From the NCBI GenBank assembly GCA_050741255.1, contig JBOIEQ010000030.1, positions 1 through 35,717 of the forward strand: a stretch of DNA of 35,717 nt, in the 5' to 3' direction. Origin of the DNA: CAZXNF01 sp050741255 (GTDB taxonomy: Bacteria > Pseudomonadota > Gammaproteobacteria > Burkholderiales > SG8-41). This document shows, piece after piece, positions 21,497 through 28,854 of this stretch; position 1 is the stretch's first letter; each line of letters opens with the position of its first letter. The translations under genes were made by a program, and so were the position numbers. A model generated the notes under the pieces. That model had not been told where the DNA came from, ran no database searches, and was given only the letters and a program-made list of their open reading frames with translations.

Positions 21497-22585
21497 TCAC
21501 CGCAACGCGGCCAGCCGGTCCAGGCATTCCAGCGTTTCCGCCTCCAGCGCCTCGACCAGCGCCGCCGCGGGCAGGGCGCGCGACAACGCCACGGCCTGGC
21601 CGCACCACATCGAGACGAGATCCGTGTTGCCCGCCTTCGAAGCCGCTGCACGCATCGGCCCGGTCAGCAGATTCTGCGCCGGGAACGCGAGCTGCGGCGC
21701 GTCGTGCGCGGCCATCTCGCGCATGAACCGGTTGGCAAGCCCGCGCGCGGGTTTGCCGGAGAACTTCTCGGTGATCCGCGTTTCGTCCTCGCGCGCGGCG
21801 AGCAGCCGCGTCTTGTAGGCGGGCGCGATGCCGCATTCCGCGCACGGCAGGAACGCGGTGCCCATCTGCACGGCCTGCGCGCCGAGCGCGAGCGCCGCCG
21901 CGATGCCCGCGCCGTCCATGATGCCGCCCGCCGCGACCACCGGCGTGCGCACCTTGCGTGCGATGAGCCGCACCAGCGCGAACGTGCCGGTCATCGCATC
22001 GTAGGGATCGCGCAGGTAGGAGCCGCGGTGGCCGCCCGCTTCCGCGCCCTGCGCGACGATGAAGTCCACGCCGAGCGCTTCCAGTTCCTCGGCCTCGGCC
22101 ACGCAGGTGGCGCTGCCGCCGACCCGGGTGCCGCCGCCCTGCAGGCTGCGGATGCGGTCGGCGGGCAACCGCCCAAGGTGATAGGTGAGCACCGCGGGAC
22201 GCACGTCCTCGACCACCGACAACTGCGCGGCGAGATCGGGCGTGTAGGGCGGCTTGACCGGCGCCGGCGGCGGCAGGCCCAGCTCCGCGTAATAGCCCGC
22301 GACCGCATCGATGGCGCTGCGCTGCGCGTCCGCGGGAATCGCCGGCGGCAGGGAAGACACGAACAGGTTGAGATTGAAAGGTGCATCGGTTTCCGCGCGC
22401 ACCGCTTCGCAGTCGCGCTGCATGGCTTCCGGCTGCGTGTAGGCAAAGCCGAACGAACCCAGCGCGCCGGTTTTGGCCACGGCCGTCACCAGCGCGGGCG
22501 TGGTGGCGCCGCCCGCCATCGGCGCCTGGATGATCGGCAGGCGGAGACCGAGGGTGTCGCAGAGCGGGGTGCGCAGGCGGGGCAT
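21497..22585 (-). CDS. Nitronate monooxygenase-like FMN flavoprotein
   Basis: The 362-residue TIM-barrel protein starts LPIIQAPMAGGATTP, the NMO/2-nitropropane dioxygenase signature. It has VAQGAEAGGHRGSY with the catalytic histidine H186, and the FMN-phosphate site GGIMDGAGIAAALALGA followed by QMGTAFL. Family members oxidise nitronates, though many act as FMN-dependent quinone or enoyl reductases, so the substrate here is open. Its ATG shares one base with the liuA stop codon (TGATG), indicating translational coupling and a role tied to isovaleryl-CoA oxidation or detoxification (inference). Confidence 0.9.
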   Translation of the reverse strand: MPRLRTPLCDTLGLRLPIIQAPMAGGATTPALVTAVAKTGALGSFGFAYTQPEAMQRDCEAVRAETDAPFNLNLFVSSLPPAIPADAQRSAIDAVAGYYAELGLPPPAPVKPPYTPDLAAQLSVVEDVRPAVLTYHLGRLPADRIRSLQGGGTRVGGSATCVAEAEELEALGVDFIVAQGAEAGGHRGSYLRDPYDAMTGTFALVRLIARKVRTPVVAAGGIMDGAGIAAALALGAQAVQMGTAFLPCAECGIAPAYKTRLLAAREDETRITEKFSGKPARGLANRFMREMAAHDAPQLAFPAQNLLTGPMRAAASKAGNTDLVSMWCGQAVALSRALPAAALVEALEAETLECLDRLAALR

Positions 22586-23757
22586 CAGGCGGTCTCCTCG
22601 AACAACTCGCGCCCGATCAGCCAGCGCCGGATCTCCGACGTCCCCGCGCCGATCTCGTACAGCTTTGCGTCCCGCAGCAAGCGCCCGGCCGGGTAGTCGT
22701 TGATGTAGCCGTTGCCGCCGAGAATCTGGATCGCGTCGAGCGCAAGCTTCGTTGCGCTTTCCGCCGCGTACAGGATGGCCCCGGCCGCGTCCTTGCGCGT
22801 CACGCGCCCGTCGTCGCAGGCCCGGCCCACCGCATACACGTAAGCCCGGCTCGCGTTCATCGTCGTGTACATGTCCGCCAGTTTGCCCTGTATCAGCTGG
22901 AATTCGCCGATCGCCTGCCCGAACTGCTTGCGGTCGTGGACGTAGGGCAGCACGGTGTCCAGGCACGCCTGCATGATGCCGAGCGGCCCGCCGGCGAGCA
23001 CCGCGCGCTCGACATCGAGCCCGCTCATCAGCACGCCGGTACCGCGGCCGACCTCGCCCAGCACGTTGTCCGCCGGCACCTCGCAGTTCTGGAACACCAG
23101 TTCGCAGGTGTTGGAGCCGCGCATGCCCAGCTTGTCGAGCTTCTGCGCCGTCGTGAAGCCCTTGAACGTCTTCTCGACGAGGAAGGCGGTGATGCCGCGC
23201 GGCCCGGCGGCGGGGTCCGTCTTCGCGTAGACCACCAGCGTGTCCGCGTCGGGGCCGTTGGTGATCCACATCTTGCTGCCGTTGAGGATGTAGCGGTCGC
23301 CCTTCTTTTCCGCGCGCAGTTGCATGGAGACCACGTCGGAGCCCGCGCCCGGTTCGCTCATCGCCAGCGCGCCCACGTGCTCGCCGGACATCAGCTGCGG
23401 CAGATACTTTTTTTTCTGCGCGTCGCTGCCGTAGCGCCGGATCTGGTTCACGCACAGGTTGGAATGCGCGCCGTAGGACAGCCCCACCGACGCCGAGCCG
23501 CGCGACAACTCCTCCATCGCCACGATGTGCGCGAGATAGCCGAGCCCGGCGCCGCCGTGCTCTGCCTCGACGGTGATGCCGAGCAGTCCCAGGCGGCCGA
23601 GCCGCGGCCACAGGTCGCGCGGAAACTCGTTGCTGCGGTCGATTTCGGCCGCGCGCGGCGCGATTTCCTTCGCGGTGAAGTCCGCGACCGTCGTCCGCAG
23701 CAGGTCCAGCGTGTCGCCGAGCCCGAAGTCGAATGCCGGACCGGCGGCGGCTTTCAT
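22585..23757 (-). CDS. liuA: Isovaleryl-CoA dehydrogenase
   Basis: The 390-residue acyl-CoA dehydrogenase has the isovaleryl-specific placement of the catalytic glutamate: E250 in GLDVERAVLAGGPLGIMQA, as in human IVD (E254). Other signatures are LAMSEPGAGSDVVSMQL (FAD), SKMWITNGP, GGNGYINDYPAGRLLRDAKLYEIGAGTSEIRR. It oxidises isovaleryl-CoA to 3-methylcrotonyl-CoA, passing electrons to ETF. Its ATG overlaps the ABM gene stop by 4 bp (ATGA) and its stop overlaps the flavoprotein start. It is the second gene after liuR in the run. Confidence 0.96.
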   Translation of the reverse strand: MKAAAGPAFDFGLGDTLDLLRTTVADFTAKEIAPRAAEIDRSNEFPRDLWPRLGRLGLLGITVEAEHGGAGLGYLAHIVAMEELSRGSASVGLSYGAHSNLCVNQIRRYGSDAQKKKYLPQLMSGEHVGALAMSEPGAGSDVVSMQLRAEKKGDRYILNGSKMWITNGPDADTLVVYAKTDPAAGPRGITAFLVEKTFKGFTTAQKLDKLGMRGSNTCELVFQNCEVPADNVLGEVGRGTGVLMSGLDVERAVLAGGPLGIMQACLDTVLPYVHDRKQFGQAIGEFQLIQGKLADMYTTMNASRAYVYAVGRACDDGRVTRKDAAGAILYAAESATKLALDAIQILGGNGYINDYPAGRLLRDAKLYEIGAGTSEIRRWLIGRELFEETA

Positions 23758-24101
23758 GCGCCGTGCTTCGCCTTGCTGTCGGCCGGCGCCTGCGCGCGCT
23801 CGAACATGCCGTAGTCGCGGATCACCCCCGCGACGCGCAGCCGGTAGTCGCGAAAGATGCCGCCGCGGCCTTTGGCCTGGGCGATGCGGTGTTCGGCGAG
23901 GGTGCGCCAGCCGGCCACGCAGGCTTCATCGCGCCAGAACGACAGCGACAGGTACTTTCCGGAGGTGGTCAGGCTCTGGAAACGCTCGATCGAGATGAAG
24001 CCTTCGGACGCCTCCAGCACCGGCCGCAGTTCCGCGGCGAGATCGAAGTACTCCTGCTGGCGCCCGGGTTGGGGTTCGACCTCGAAAATGATGGCTATCA
24101 T
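23754..24101 (-). CDS. Antibiotic biosynthesis monooxygenase (ABM) domain protein
   Basis: The 115-residue protein has the dimeric alpha-beta barrel ABM fold: IIFEVEPQPGRQQEYFDLAAELRPVLEASEGFISIERF followed by GKYLSLSFWRDEACVAGWR and an HRIAQAKGRG helix. The domain ranges from cofactor-free monooxygenases to heme-degrading and signalling roles; none can be assigned. It is the first gene after the proposed LiuR-controlled promoter and overlaps liuA by 4 bp. The ATG at 24101 would give a leader of only about 7 nt from the predicted transcript start, and there is no Shine-Dalgarno sequence. Confidence 0.85.
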   Translation of the reverse strand: MIAIIFEVEPQPGRQQEYFDLAAELRPVLEASEGFISIERFQSLTTSGKYLSLSFWRDEACVAGWRTLAEHRIAQAKGRGGIFRDYRLRVAGVIRDYGMFERAQAPADSKAKHGA

Positions 24102-24114
24102 TTACATTTAATTC

Positions 24115-24143
24115 AATATGTTACAAATTGACGTTAACGTCAA
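24115..24143 (-). promoter_or_regulatory. Predicted promoter and LiuR operator upstream of the ABM-liuA genes
   Basis: TTGACGTTAACGTCAA (24128-24143) is a perfect 16-bp palindrome in the 47-bp gap between liuR and the ABM gene. On the reverse strand its outer half supplies a -35 box TTGACG (24143-24138), with CATATT (24120-24115) as a -10 box at 17 bp spacing. This is the expected location for the operator of the adjacent MerR regulator. The sequence is shared with the site before liuR. Confidence 0.7.
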
Positions 24144-24148
24144 CGTCA

Positions 24149-24538
24149 CTAAGCGACTTTCTTGTCGCCCTGCGCCAGGAGCTGGCGGCACTGCGTTTCG
24201 AAGAAGCTGATCTCGTTCAGCATCACGGCGATGTCCTCCTGCTGCTGTTCGAGCATGCCCCTTCTCCGCTCCAGCCGGCCGAGGAATTCGCGCAATTGCT
24301 TCTTCTCGTCGCGCGCGAGGTCGTAGAGATCGAACAGATCCTTGATGTCCGCCAGCGTAAACCCCAGGCGCTTGCCGCGCAGCGTAAGCTTGAGGCGCAC
24401 GCGGTCGCGGTGACTGAAGAGGCGGCTCGTGCCTTCCCGAGCCGGCGTCAGAATGCCTTGGTCCTCGTAGAACCGCAGGGTTCGCGTGGTGATGCCGAAC
24501 TCTTTGGCCAGATCCGAGATCGTATAGGTTTCGCTCAT
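24149..24538 (-). CDS. liuR: MerR-family transcriptional regulator of leucine/isovalerate genes
   Basis: The 129-residue protein has the MerR winged helix-turn-helix at 4-72 (YTISDLAKEFGITTRTLRFYEDQG, SHRDRVRLKLTLRGKRLGFTLADIKDL), then a coiled-coil dimerisation helix (EKKQLREFLGRLERRRGMLEQQQEDI). It lacks the metal-binding cysteine pattern of CueR or ZntR (the single C-terminal cysteine does not form one), so a small organic or acyl-CoA effector is likely. Its location directly upstream of liuA and the shared palindromes on both sides support LiuR. The ATG at 24538 is preferred over the upstream TTG. Autoregulation is suggested by the operator at 24598-24613. Confidence 0.9.
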   Translation of the reverse strand: MSETYTISDLAKEFGITTRTLRFYEDQGILTPAREGTSRLFSHRDRVRLKLTLRGKRLGFTLADIKDLFDLYDLARDEKKQLREFLGRLERRRGMLEQQQEDIAVMLNEISFFETQCRQLLAQGDKKVA

Positions 24539-24555
24539 TGTGCAATGCAAAAAAA

Positions 24556-24569
24556 CTGATTAAAATCAG
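24556..24569. promoter_or_regulatory. Palindrome CTGATTAAAATCAG in the liuR / MBL intergenic region
   Basis: A perfect 14-bp inverted repeat (6-bp arms, AA centre) lies 18 bp upstream of the liuR start codon, inside the predicted liuR leader. It may be a second operator or an RNA hairpin. Its sequence is unrelated to the TTGACG-type sites. Confidence 0.4.
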
Positions 24570-24573
24570 ATAT

Positions 24574-24613
24574 AAGCATTACTATCCTAGTCTAACATTT
24601 ACGTAAACGTCAA
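24574..24613 (-). promoter_or_regulatory. Predicted liuR promoter and LiuR operator touching the MBL gene start
   Basis: TTTACGTAAACGTCAA (24598-24613) differs from the perfect site near 24.13 kb at two positions. On the reverse strand it reads TTGACGTTTACGTAAA and again provides a TTGACG -35 box (24613-24608), with TAGGAT (24589-24584) as a weak -10 at 18 bp spacing. The right end of the site shares its last base with the ATG of the divergent MBL gene, so occupancy could also block that transcript. Confidence 0.6.
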
Positions 24614-25758
24614 TGCCTGATTCTGTTGCGCCCCGTACCGCCGCTCCCCCTGTTGTTCAAACCCCCACAGACGTTGCCCGGCCCGCCTCGCCGCTGACCC
24701 ATCCGTGGCGCGAGCCGCCCGCGCTGGGCGCTGTCACAGAAGTGGCCCCCGGCGTGTTCTGGCTGCGCATGCCGCTGCCGTTCGCGCTCGACCACATCAA
24801 CCTGTGGCTGTTGCAGGACGGCGACGGTTGGACCATCGTCGATTGCGGGTTCGCGACCGACGCGGCGCGCGGCGCCTGGGAAAGCCTCTTCGCCACCGTC
24901 GTCGCCCCGCAGCGCGTGACGCGCATCCTCGTCACCCATTTCCATCCCGACCACTTCGGGCTCGCGCGCTGGCTCGCGGACCGCTGGGCGGCGCCGGTGT
25001 ATCTCGCCGCGCCGGAGTTCGCGGCGGCCCGCGGCTGGCTCGACGGCGCGCCCCTGCATACGCGCGAGGCGAACCTCGCTTTGTTTCGCGAACACGGCCT
25101 CGATCTCGGCGACGAGGCGCGCGCGTTCGCCACGGGCAACCTGTACCAGAAGGGCGTACCCGCGATCCCCGAGCGCGTCGAAGCGTTGTACGACGGCGAC
25201 GTCCTCGCGATCGGCGGCCGCGGCTGGCGCGCCATCACCGGCTACGGCCATTCGCCGGAGCACGTGTCCTTCTACTGCGACGAGCTGAAGCTCATGATCG
25301 CCGGCGACATGGTGCTGCCGCGCATCAGCACCAACGTCAGCGTGCAGGCCCGCGACCCCGACGCCGATCCGCTGAACCGTTTTCTGGCGTCGCTCCGGCG
25401 CTATGCCGAGCTGCCCGCGGACACGCTGGTGCTGCCCTCCCACGGGCTGCCGTTCCGCGGCCTGCACGAGCGGCTCGCGCAGTTGCAGGCCCACCATGTG
25501 GACCGGTTGGCGGAACTGGTGGAGGCCTGCGCCGAACCGCGGCCCGCAGCCGAACTGATGAAAGTCATCTTCCGGTGGCCGCTCGACACGCACCAGACCT
25601 TCTTCGCGATGGGCGAAACGCTTTCCCATCTCAACAAACTCATGCACGATGGCACGCTGGCGCGCATCCGGGGCGAAGACGGCTACCGGTTCGTCGTGCC
25701 GGCGTCCGCGGCGGCGCACGCACAACAACCGGCAGGACAGGAGGAAAGCGCTCGATGA
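24613..25758 (+). CDS. MBL-fold metallohydrolase coupled to PHA synthase
   Basis: The 381-residue protein has the metallo-beta-lactamase motif THFHPDH (H109, H111, D113, H114) with later ligands in GYGHSPEH, MIAGDM and PSHG. The N-terminal about 45 residues are Pro/Ala-rich and probably disordered. A C-terminal helical region of about 85 residues includes a winged-helix-like LSHLNKLMHDGTLARI segment, as in the LACTB2/glyoxalase II-like branch. It likely hydrolyses a thioester or ester; the substrate is unknown. Its stop overlaps the phaC ATG (ATGA). No Shine-Dalgarno sequence precedes the ATG, which coincides with the end of a putative LiuR site. Confidence 0.87.
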   Translation: MPDSVAPRTAAPPVVQTPTDVARPASPLTHPWREPPALGAVTEVAPGVFWLRMPLPFALDHINLWLLQDGDGWTIVDCGFATDAARGAWESLFATVVAPQRVTRILVTHFHPDHFGLARWLADRWAAPVYLAAPEFAAARGWLDGAPLHTREANLALFREHGLDLGDEARAFATGNLYQKGVPAIPERVEALYDGDVLAIGGRGWRAITGYGHSPEHVSFYCDELKLMIAGDMVLPRISTNVSVQARDPDADPLNRFLASLRRYAELPADTLVLPSHGLPFRGLHERLAQLQAHHVDRLAELVEACAEPRPAAELMKVIFRWPLDTHQTFFAMGETLSHLNKLMHDGTLARIRGEDGYRFVVPASAAAHAQQPAGQEESAR

Positions 25759-27632
25759 AACCGTCCAGGGCACCGTCGAAGGTGACATCGTTACCGCGCG
25801 CCTCGGCCGCAACCGTCAACCAAACGGCGCCGGCCGATCCCGCTGCCGCCGCGCCCGAACCGGCCGCGCTCGCGCAGTCATTCGCGCAGATCGCGCAGAC
25901 CTCGGGCAAGCTGGTCGCCGACTTCATGCAGCGCCATGCCGCGCACGGCTGGATGCCGGAAGACAACCTCGGCCTCACCAGGGCCTTCACGAACCTGGCG
26001 ACCCAATGGTGGTCGGATCCCGCCAAGGCCGCCGAGGCGCAGGTGAAAATGTGGCACGACTACTCGATGCTCTGGCAGAACACGTTCGTGCACCTGTGGG
26101 GCGCGCCGACACCGCCCGTGATCGAGCCCGCCAAGTCCGACAAGCGCTTCCGGCACGAGGACTGGCAGAGCAATTTCATGTACGACTTCATCAAGCAGTC
26201 CTACCTGATCGCCGCCAAGCACGTGCAGGGCGCGGTGGCCGGCGTCGAGGGACTCGACGCCAAGACCGCGCAGAAGGTCGAGTTCTACACGCGGCAGTAC
26301 ATCGACGCGCTCGCGCCGACGAACTTCCTGCTGACCAACCCGGAGGCGATGCGCGAGACGCTCGCCAGCGGCGGCAAGAACCTGGTCAAGGGGCTGAACA
26401 ACCTGCTCGGCGACCTCGATCGCGGCGGCGGCGAGCACCTGCGCGTCACCATGACCGACGCCGACGCCTTCAAGGTCGGCGGCAATCTCGCCGTGACGCC
26501 GGGCAAGGTCGTGTTCCAGAACGAGCTCATGCAGCTCGTCCAGTACGCGCCGCTGACGGATACGCAGTTCCGGCGCCCGCTGCTGATCGTGCCGCCGTGG
26601 ATCAACAAGTACTACATCCTCGACATGCGCGAGAAGAACTCCTACGTGCGCTGGGCCACGCAGCAGGGGCACACGGTCTTCATCGTGTCGTGGATCAACC
26701 CGGACGCCGCGCTCGCGCGGATGGGCTTCGAGAACTACGTCGAGTTCGGCGTGCTCGCCGCGCTGGACGCCATCGAGAAAGCCACCGGCGAGCGCGAAAT
26801 CGACGCCGTCGGCTTCTGCCTCGGCGGCACGCTGCTCGCGAGCACCCTGGCGGTGATGGCGCAGAAAAAGGACGACCGCGTGAAAAGCGCGACCTTCTTC
26901 GCCAGCCTGGTCGACTTCGGCGACCCCGGCGAACTGGGCGTCTTCATCGACGAGGAGCAGGTGGCCAACCTCGAGAAGAAGATGAACGAGCGCGGCTTCC
27001 TCGAAGGCTCCGAGATGGCCGCCACCTTCAACATGCTGCGCGCGAACGACCTCATCTGGTCGTTCGTCGTCAACAACTACCTGCTGGGCCGCGACCCGTT
27101 CCCGTTCGACCTGCTGTACTGGAACTCGGACTCCACGCGCATGCCCGCGGCCATGCACAGCTTTTACCTGCGCAAGATGTACATCGAGAACAAGCTGCGC
27201 GAGCCCGGCGGCGTCACGCTGTGCGGCGTGCCCGTCGACCTGTCGAAGGTGAAGGTGCCGATGTACTTCATCTCCACCGTCGAGGACCACATCGCGCCGT
27301 GGAAATCCACCTACGCCGGCGCCCGCATCTTCGGCGGGCCGGTGCGCTTCGTGCTCGGCGGCTCGGGCCACATCGCGGGCATCATCAACCCGCCGGCGTC
27401 GAACAAGTACGGGTTCTGGACGAACGACGGCACCCTCGACGTCGCCCCCGACGAGTGGCTGAAGGCCGCGACCCAGCACCCGGGCTCGTGGTGGACGGAC
27501 TGGGCCGAGTGGGTGAAAGCCCATGCGGGCGAGCAGGTGCCCGCGCGGGTGCCCGGCGAAGGCGGCCTCAAGGCGCTTGAAGACGCGCCCGGATCGTATG
27601 TGAAGGTGAAACCCGACGAAGCCGTGGCTTGA
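25755..27632 (+). CDS. phaC: Class I poly(3-hydroxyalkanoate) synthase
   Basis: The 625-residue protein has the PhaC N-terminal domain (TNLATQWWSDPAKAAEAQ, RFRHEDWQSNFMYDFIKQSY) and the alpha/beta-hydrolase catalytic domain. The lipase-like box is GFCLGG with nucleophile C355, followed by D511 in VEDHIAPW and H539 in GSGHIAGI. It polymerises hydroxyacyl-CoA, usually 3-hydroxybutyryl-CoA, into storage granules. The usual phaA, phaB and phaR do not flank it; instead it is translationally coupled to an MBL hydrolase gene. The start ATG is preceded by GGAAAG. The C terminus matches class I synthases. Confidence 0.96.
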   Translation: MKPSRAPSKVTSLPRASAATVNQTAPADPAAAAPEPAALAQSFAQIAQTSGKLVADFMQRHAAHGWMPEDNLGLTRAFTNLATQWWSDPAKAAEAQVKMWHDYSMLWQNTFVHLWGAPTPPVIEPAKSDKRFRHEDWQSNFMYDFIKQSYLIAAKHVQGAVAGVEGLDAKTAQKVEFYTRQYIDALAPTNFLLTNPEAMRETLASGGKNLVKGLNNLLGDLDRGGGEHLRVTMTDADAFKVGGNLAVTPGKVVFQNELMQLVQYAPLTDTQFRRPLLIVPPWINKYYILDMREKNSYVRWATQQGHTVFIVSWINPDAALARMGFENYVEFGVLAALDAIEKATGEREIDAVGFCLGGTLLASTLAVMAQKKDDRVKSATFFASLVDFGDPGELGVFIDEEQVANLEKKMNERGFLEGSEMAATFNMLRANDLIWSFVVNNYLLGRDPFPFDLLYWNSDSTRMPAAMHSFYLRKMYIENKLREPGGVTLCGVPVDLSKVKVPMYFISTVEDHIAPWKSTYAGARIFGGPVRFVLGGSGHIAGIINPPASNKYGFWTNDGTLDVAPDEWLKAATQHPGSWWTDWAEWVKAHAGEQVPARVPGEGGLKALEDAPGSYVKVKPDEAVA

Positions 27633-27661
27633 GAGGTTGTTGACCAGATTGTTGATGTACA

Positions 27662-27768
27662 CCGTTCGTGCTGAGCGCAGCGCCGGAGGCGCGAAGTCGA
27701 AGCACAGCAAATACTGATTGAAGGGCTTTTGTATTTCGACTTCGCTACGCTACGCTCAATACGAACGG
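27662..27768. repeat. Palindromic repeat family C, full copy
   Basis: Left arm 27662-27705 (CCGTTCGTGCTGAGCG ... GAAGTCGAAGCAC) and right arm 27731-27768 (TTCGACTTCGCTACG ... CGAACGG) are imperfect inverted copies around a 25-bp spacer. The element takes up much of the 234-bp gap between phaC and the first Bug gene and may serve as a transcript end for phaC. Nothing else is recognisable in this gap except the Shine-Dalgarno sequence GGAGGAGG before the Bug gene. Confidence 0.85.
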
Positions 27769-27866
27769 ACTCTCAGGCACTTTCAATAGATCACTAAACA
27801 ACAACAAGCACCAAAGGCTGCCCGGCGCAGCCGCCCTCGTATCGCCGGAACCTTGGAGGAGGTTGC

Positions 27867-28835
27867 ATGAAAACCGCAGTCATTGCCCTTGCGGGGGCCG
27901 TCCTGACCGCCGCGTTGCCCGCCGCTGCCCAGCAGCAGGCCTACCCCTACAAGCCGATCCGCTACATCGTCGGCTTCACGCCCGGCACCGCCACCGACAT
28001 CGTGGCCCGCATCGTCGGCCAGAAGCTGTCCGAGCGCTGGGGCCAGCAGGTCATCGTGGACAACCGCGTCGGCGCGGCGGGCACCATCAGCGCCGCGATG
28101 GTGGCGCGGGCCGACCCCGACGGCTACACGCTCTACATGGCGGCCTCCACCTTCGTGGTGACGCCCTACCTGATGCCGGTCACCTACGACATCTTCAAGG
28201 ACTTCGCGCCGGTGATCCTGATGGTGGACCTGCCCACCGTGCTGATCGTGCCGCCGCAGCTCGGCGTGAATTCCGTGAAGGAGCTCATCGCGCTCGCCAA
28301 GTCCAAACCAGGCGCGCTCAACTACGCGGACACCGGGCCCGGCACGTCCAGCCAGGTCGGCGCGGAACTGCTGCGCTCGCTGGCCGGCATCGACCTGACG
28401 CAGGTCTCGTTCAAGAGCGCCGCCGACGCCCTGAACGGCGTCGTGCGCGGGGATATCGGGGTGTACTACCCCAACCTGGCGGCCGCGCTGCCGCTGATCA
28501 AGCAGGGCCGCGTGAAGGCGCTCGCCGTCAGCAGCGCCAAGCGCACGGCGGCCGCGCCGGACATTCCGTCCATGGCGGACAGCGTGCCGGGCTTCGATTC
28601 CGCCACCTTCTACGGCATCGTGGTGCCCGCGCGCACCCCCAAGGCCGTCATCGCGAAGCTCAACGCCGAGGTCGCCGCCATCCTGGAACTGCCCGACATT
28701 CGCGAGAAACTGCTGGGCCTCGGCGCGGAGGTGATCTCGGGCCCGCCGCAGGCGCTCGCCGACCGCATGCGCAAGGAAAACACGCAGGTGGGCAAGCTGG
28801 TGAAGGAAATCGAAGCGCGGGAAAAGAAACGCTGA
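27867..28835 (+). CDS. Tripartite tricarboxylate transporter substrate-binding protein (Bug family), copy 1
   Basis: The 322-residue periplasmic protein has a signal peptide (MKTAVIALAGAVLTAALPAAA, cleaved near 21-23) and the Bug/TctC fold. YPYKPIRYIVGFTPGTATDIVAR forms the first ligand loop, VDNRVGAAGTI the second, and DPDGYTLYM follows. Bug proteins bind carboxylates and are hugely expanded in Burkholderiales, mostly without linked TctA/TctB membrane subunits, as here. The GGAGGAGG Shine-Dalgarno sequence fixes the start. It is followed after 19 bp by a close paralogue and then a hydroxyacid dehydrogenase, which suggests that a hydroxy- or keto-acid is the ligand (inference). Confidence 0.92.
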   Translation: MKTAVIALAGAVLTAALPAAAQQQAYPYKPIRYIVGFTPGTATDIVARIVGQKLSERWGQQVIVDNRVGAAGTISAAMVARADPDGYTLYMAASTFVVTPYLMPVTYDIFKDFAPVILMVDLPTVLIVPPQLGVNSVKELIALAKSKPGALNYADTGPGTSSQVGAELLRSLAGIDLTQVSFKSAADALNGVVRGDIGVYYPNLAAALPLIKQGRVKALAVSSAKRTAAAPDIPSMADSVPGFDSATFYGIVVPARTPKAVIAKLNAEVAAILELPDIREKLLGLGAEVISGPPQALADRMRKENTQVGKLVKEIEAREKKR

Positions 28836-28854
28836 ATCCACGGGGGAGCCGGAC

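Noticed and set aside
25878..27710. Reverse-strand 610-residue open frame opposite phaC
   Set aside because: Antisense shadow; phaC has the full catalytic triad and expected length.
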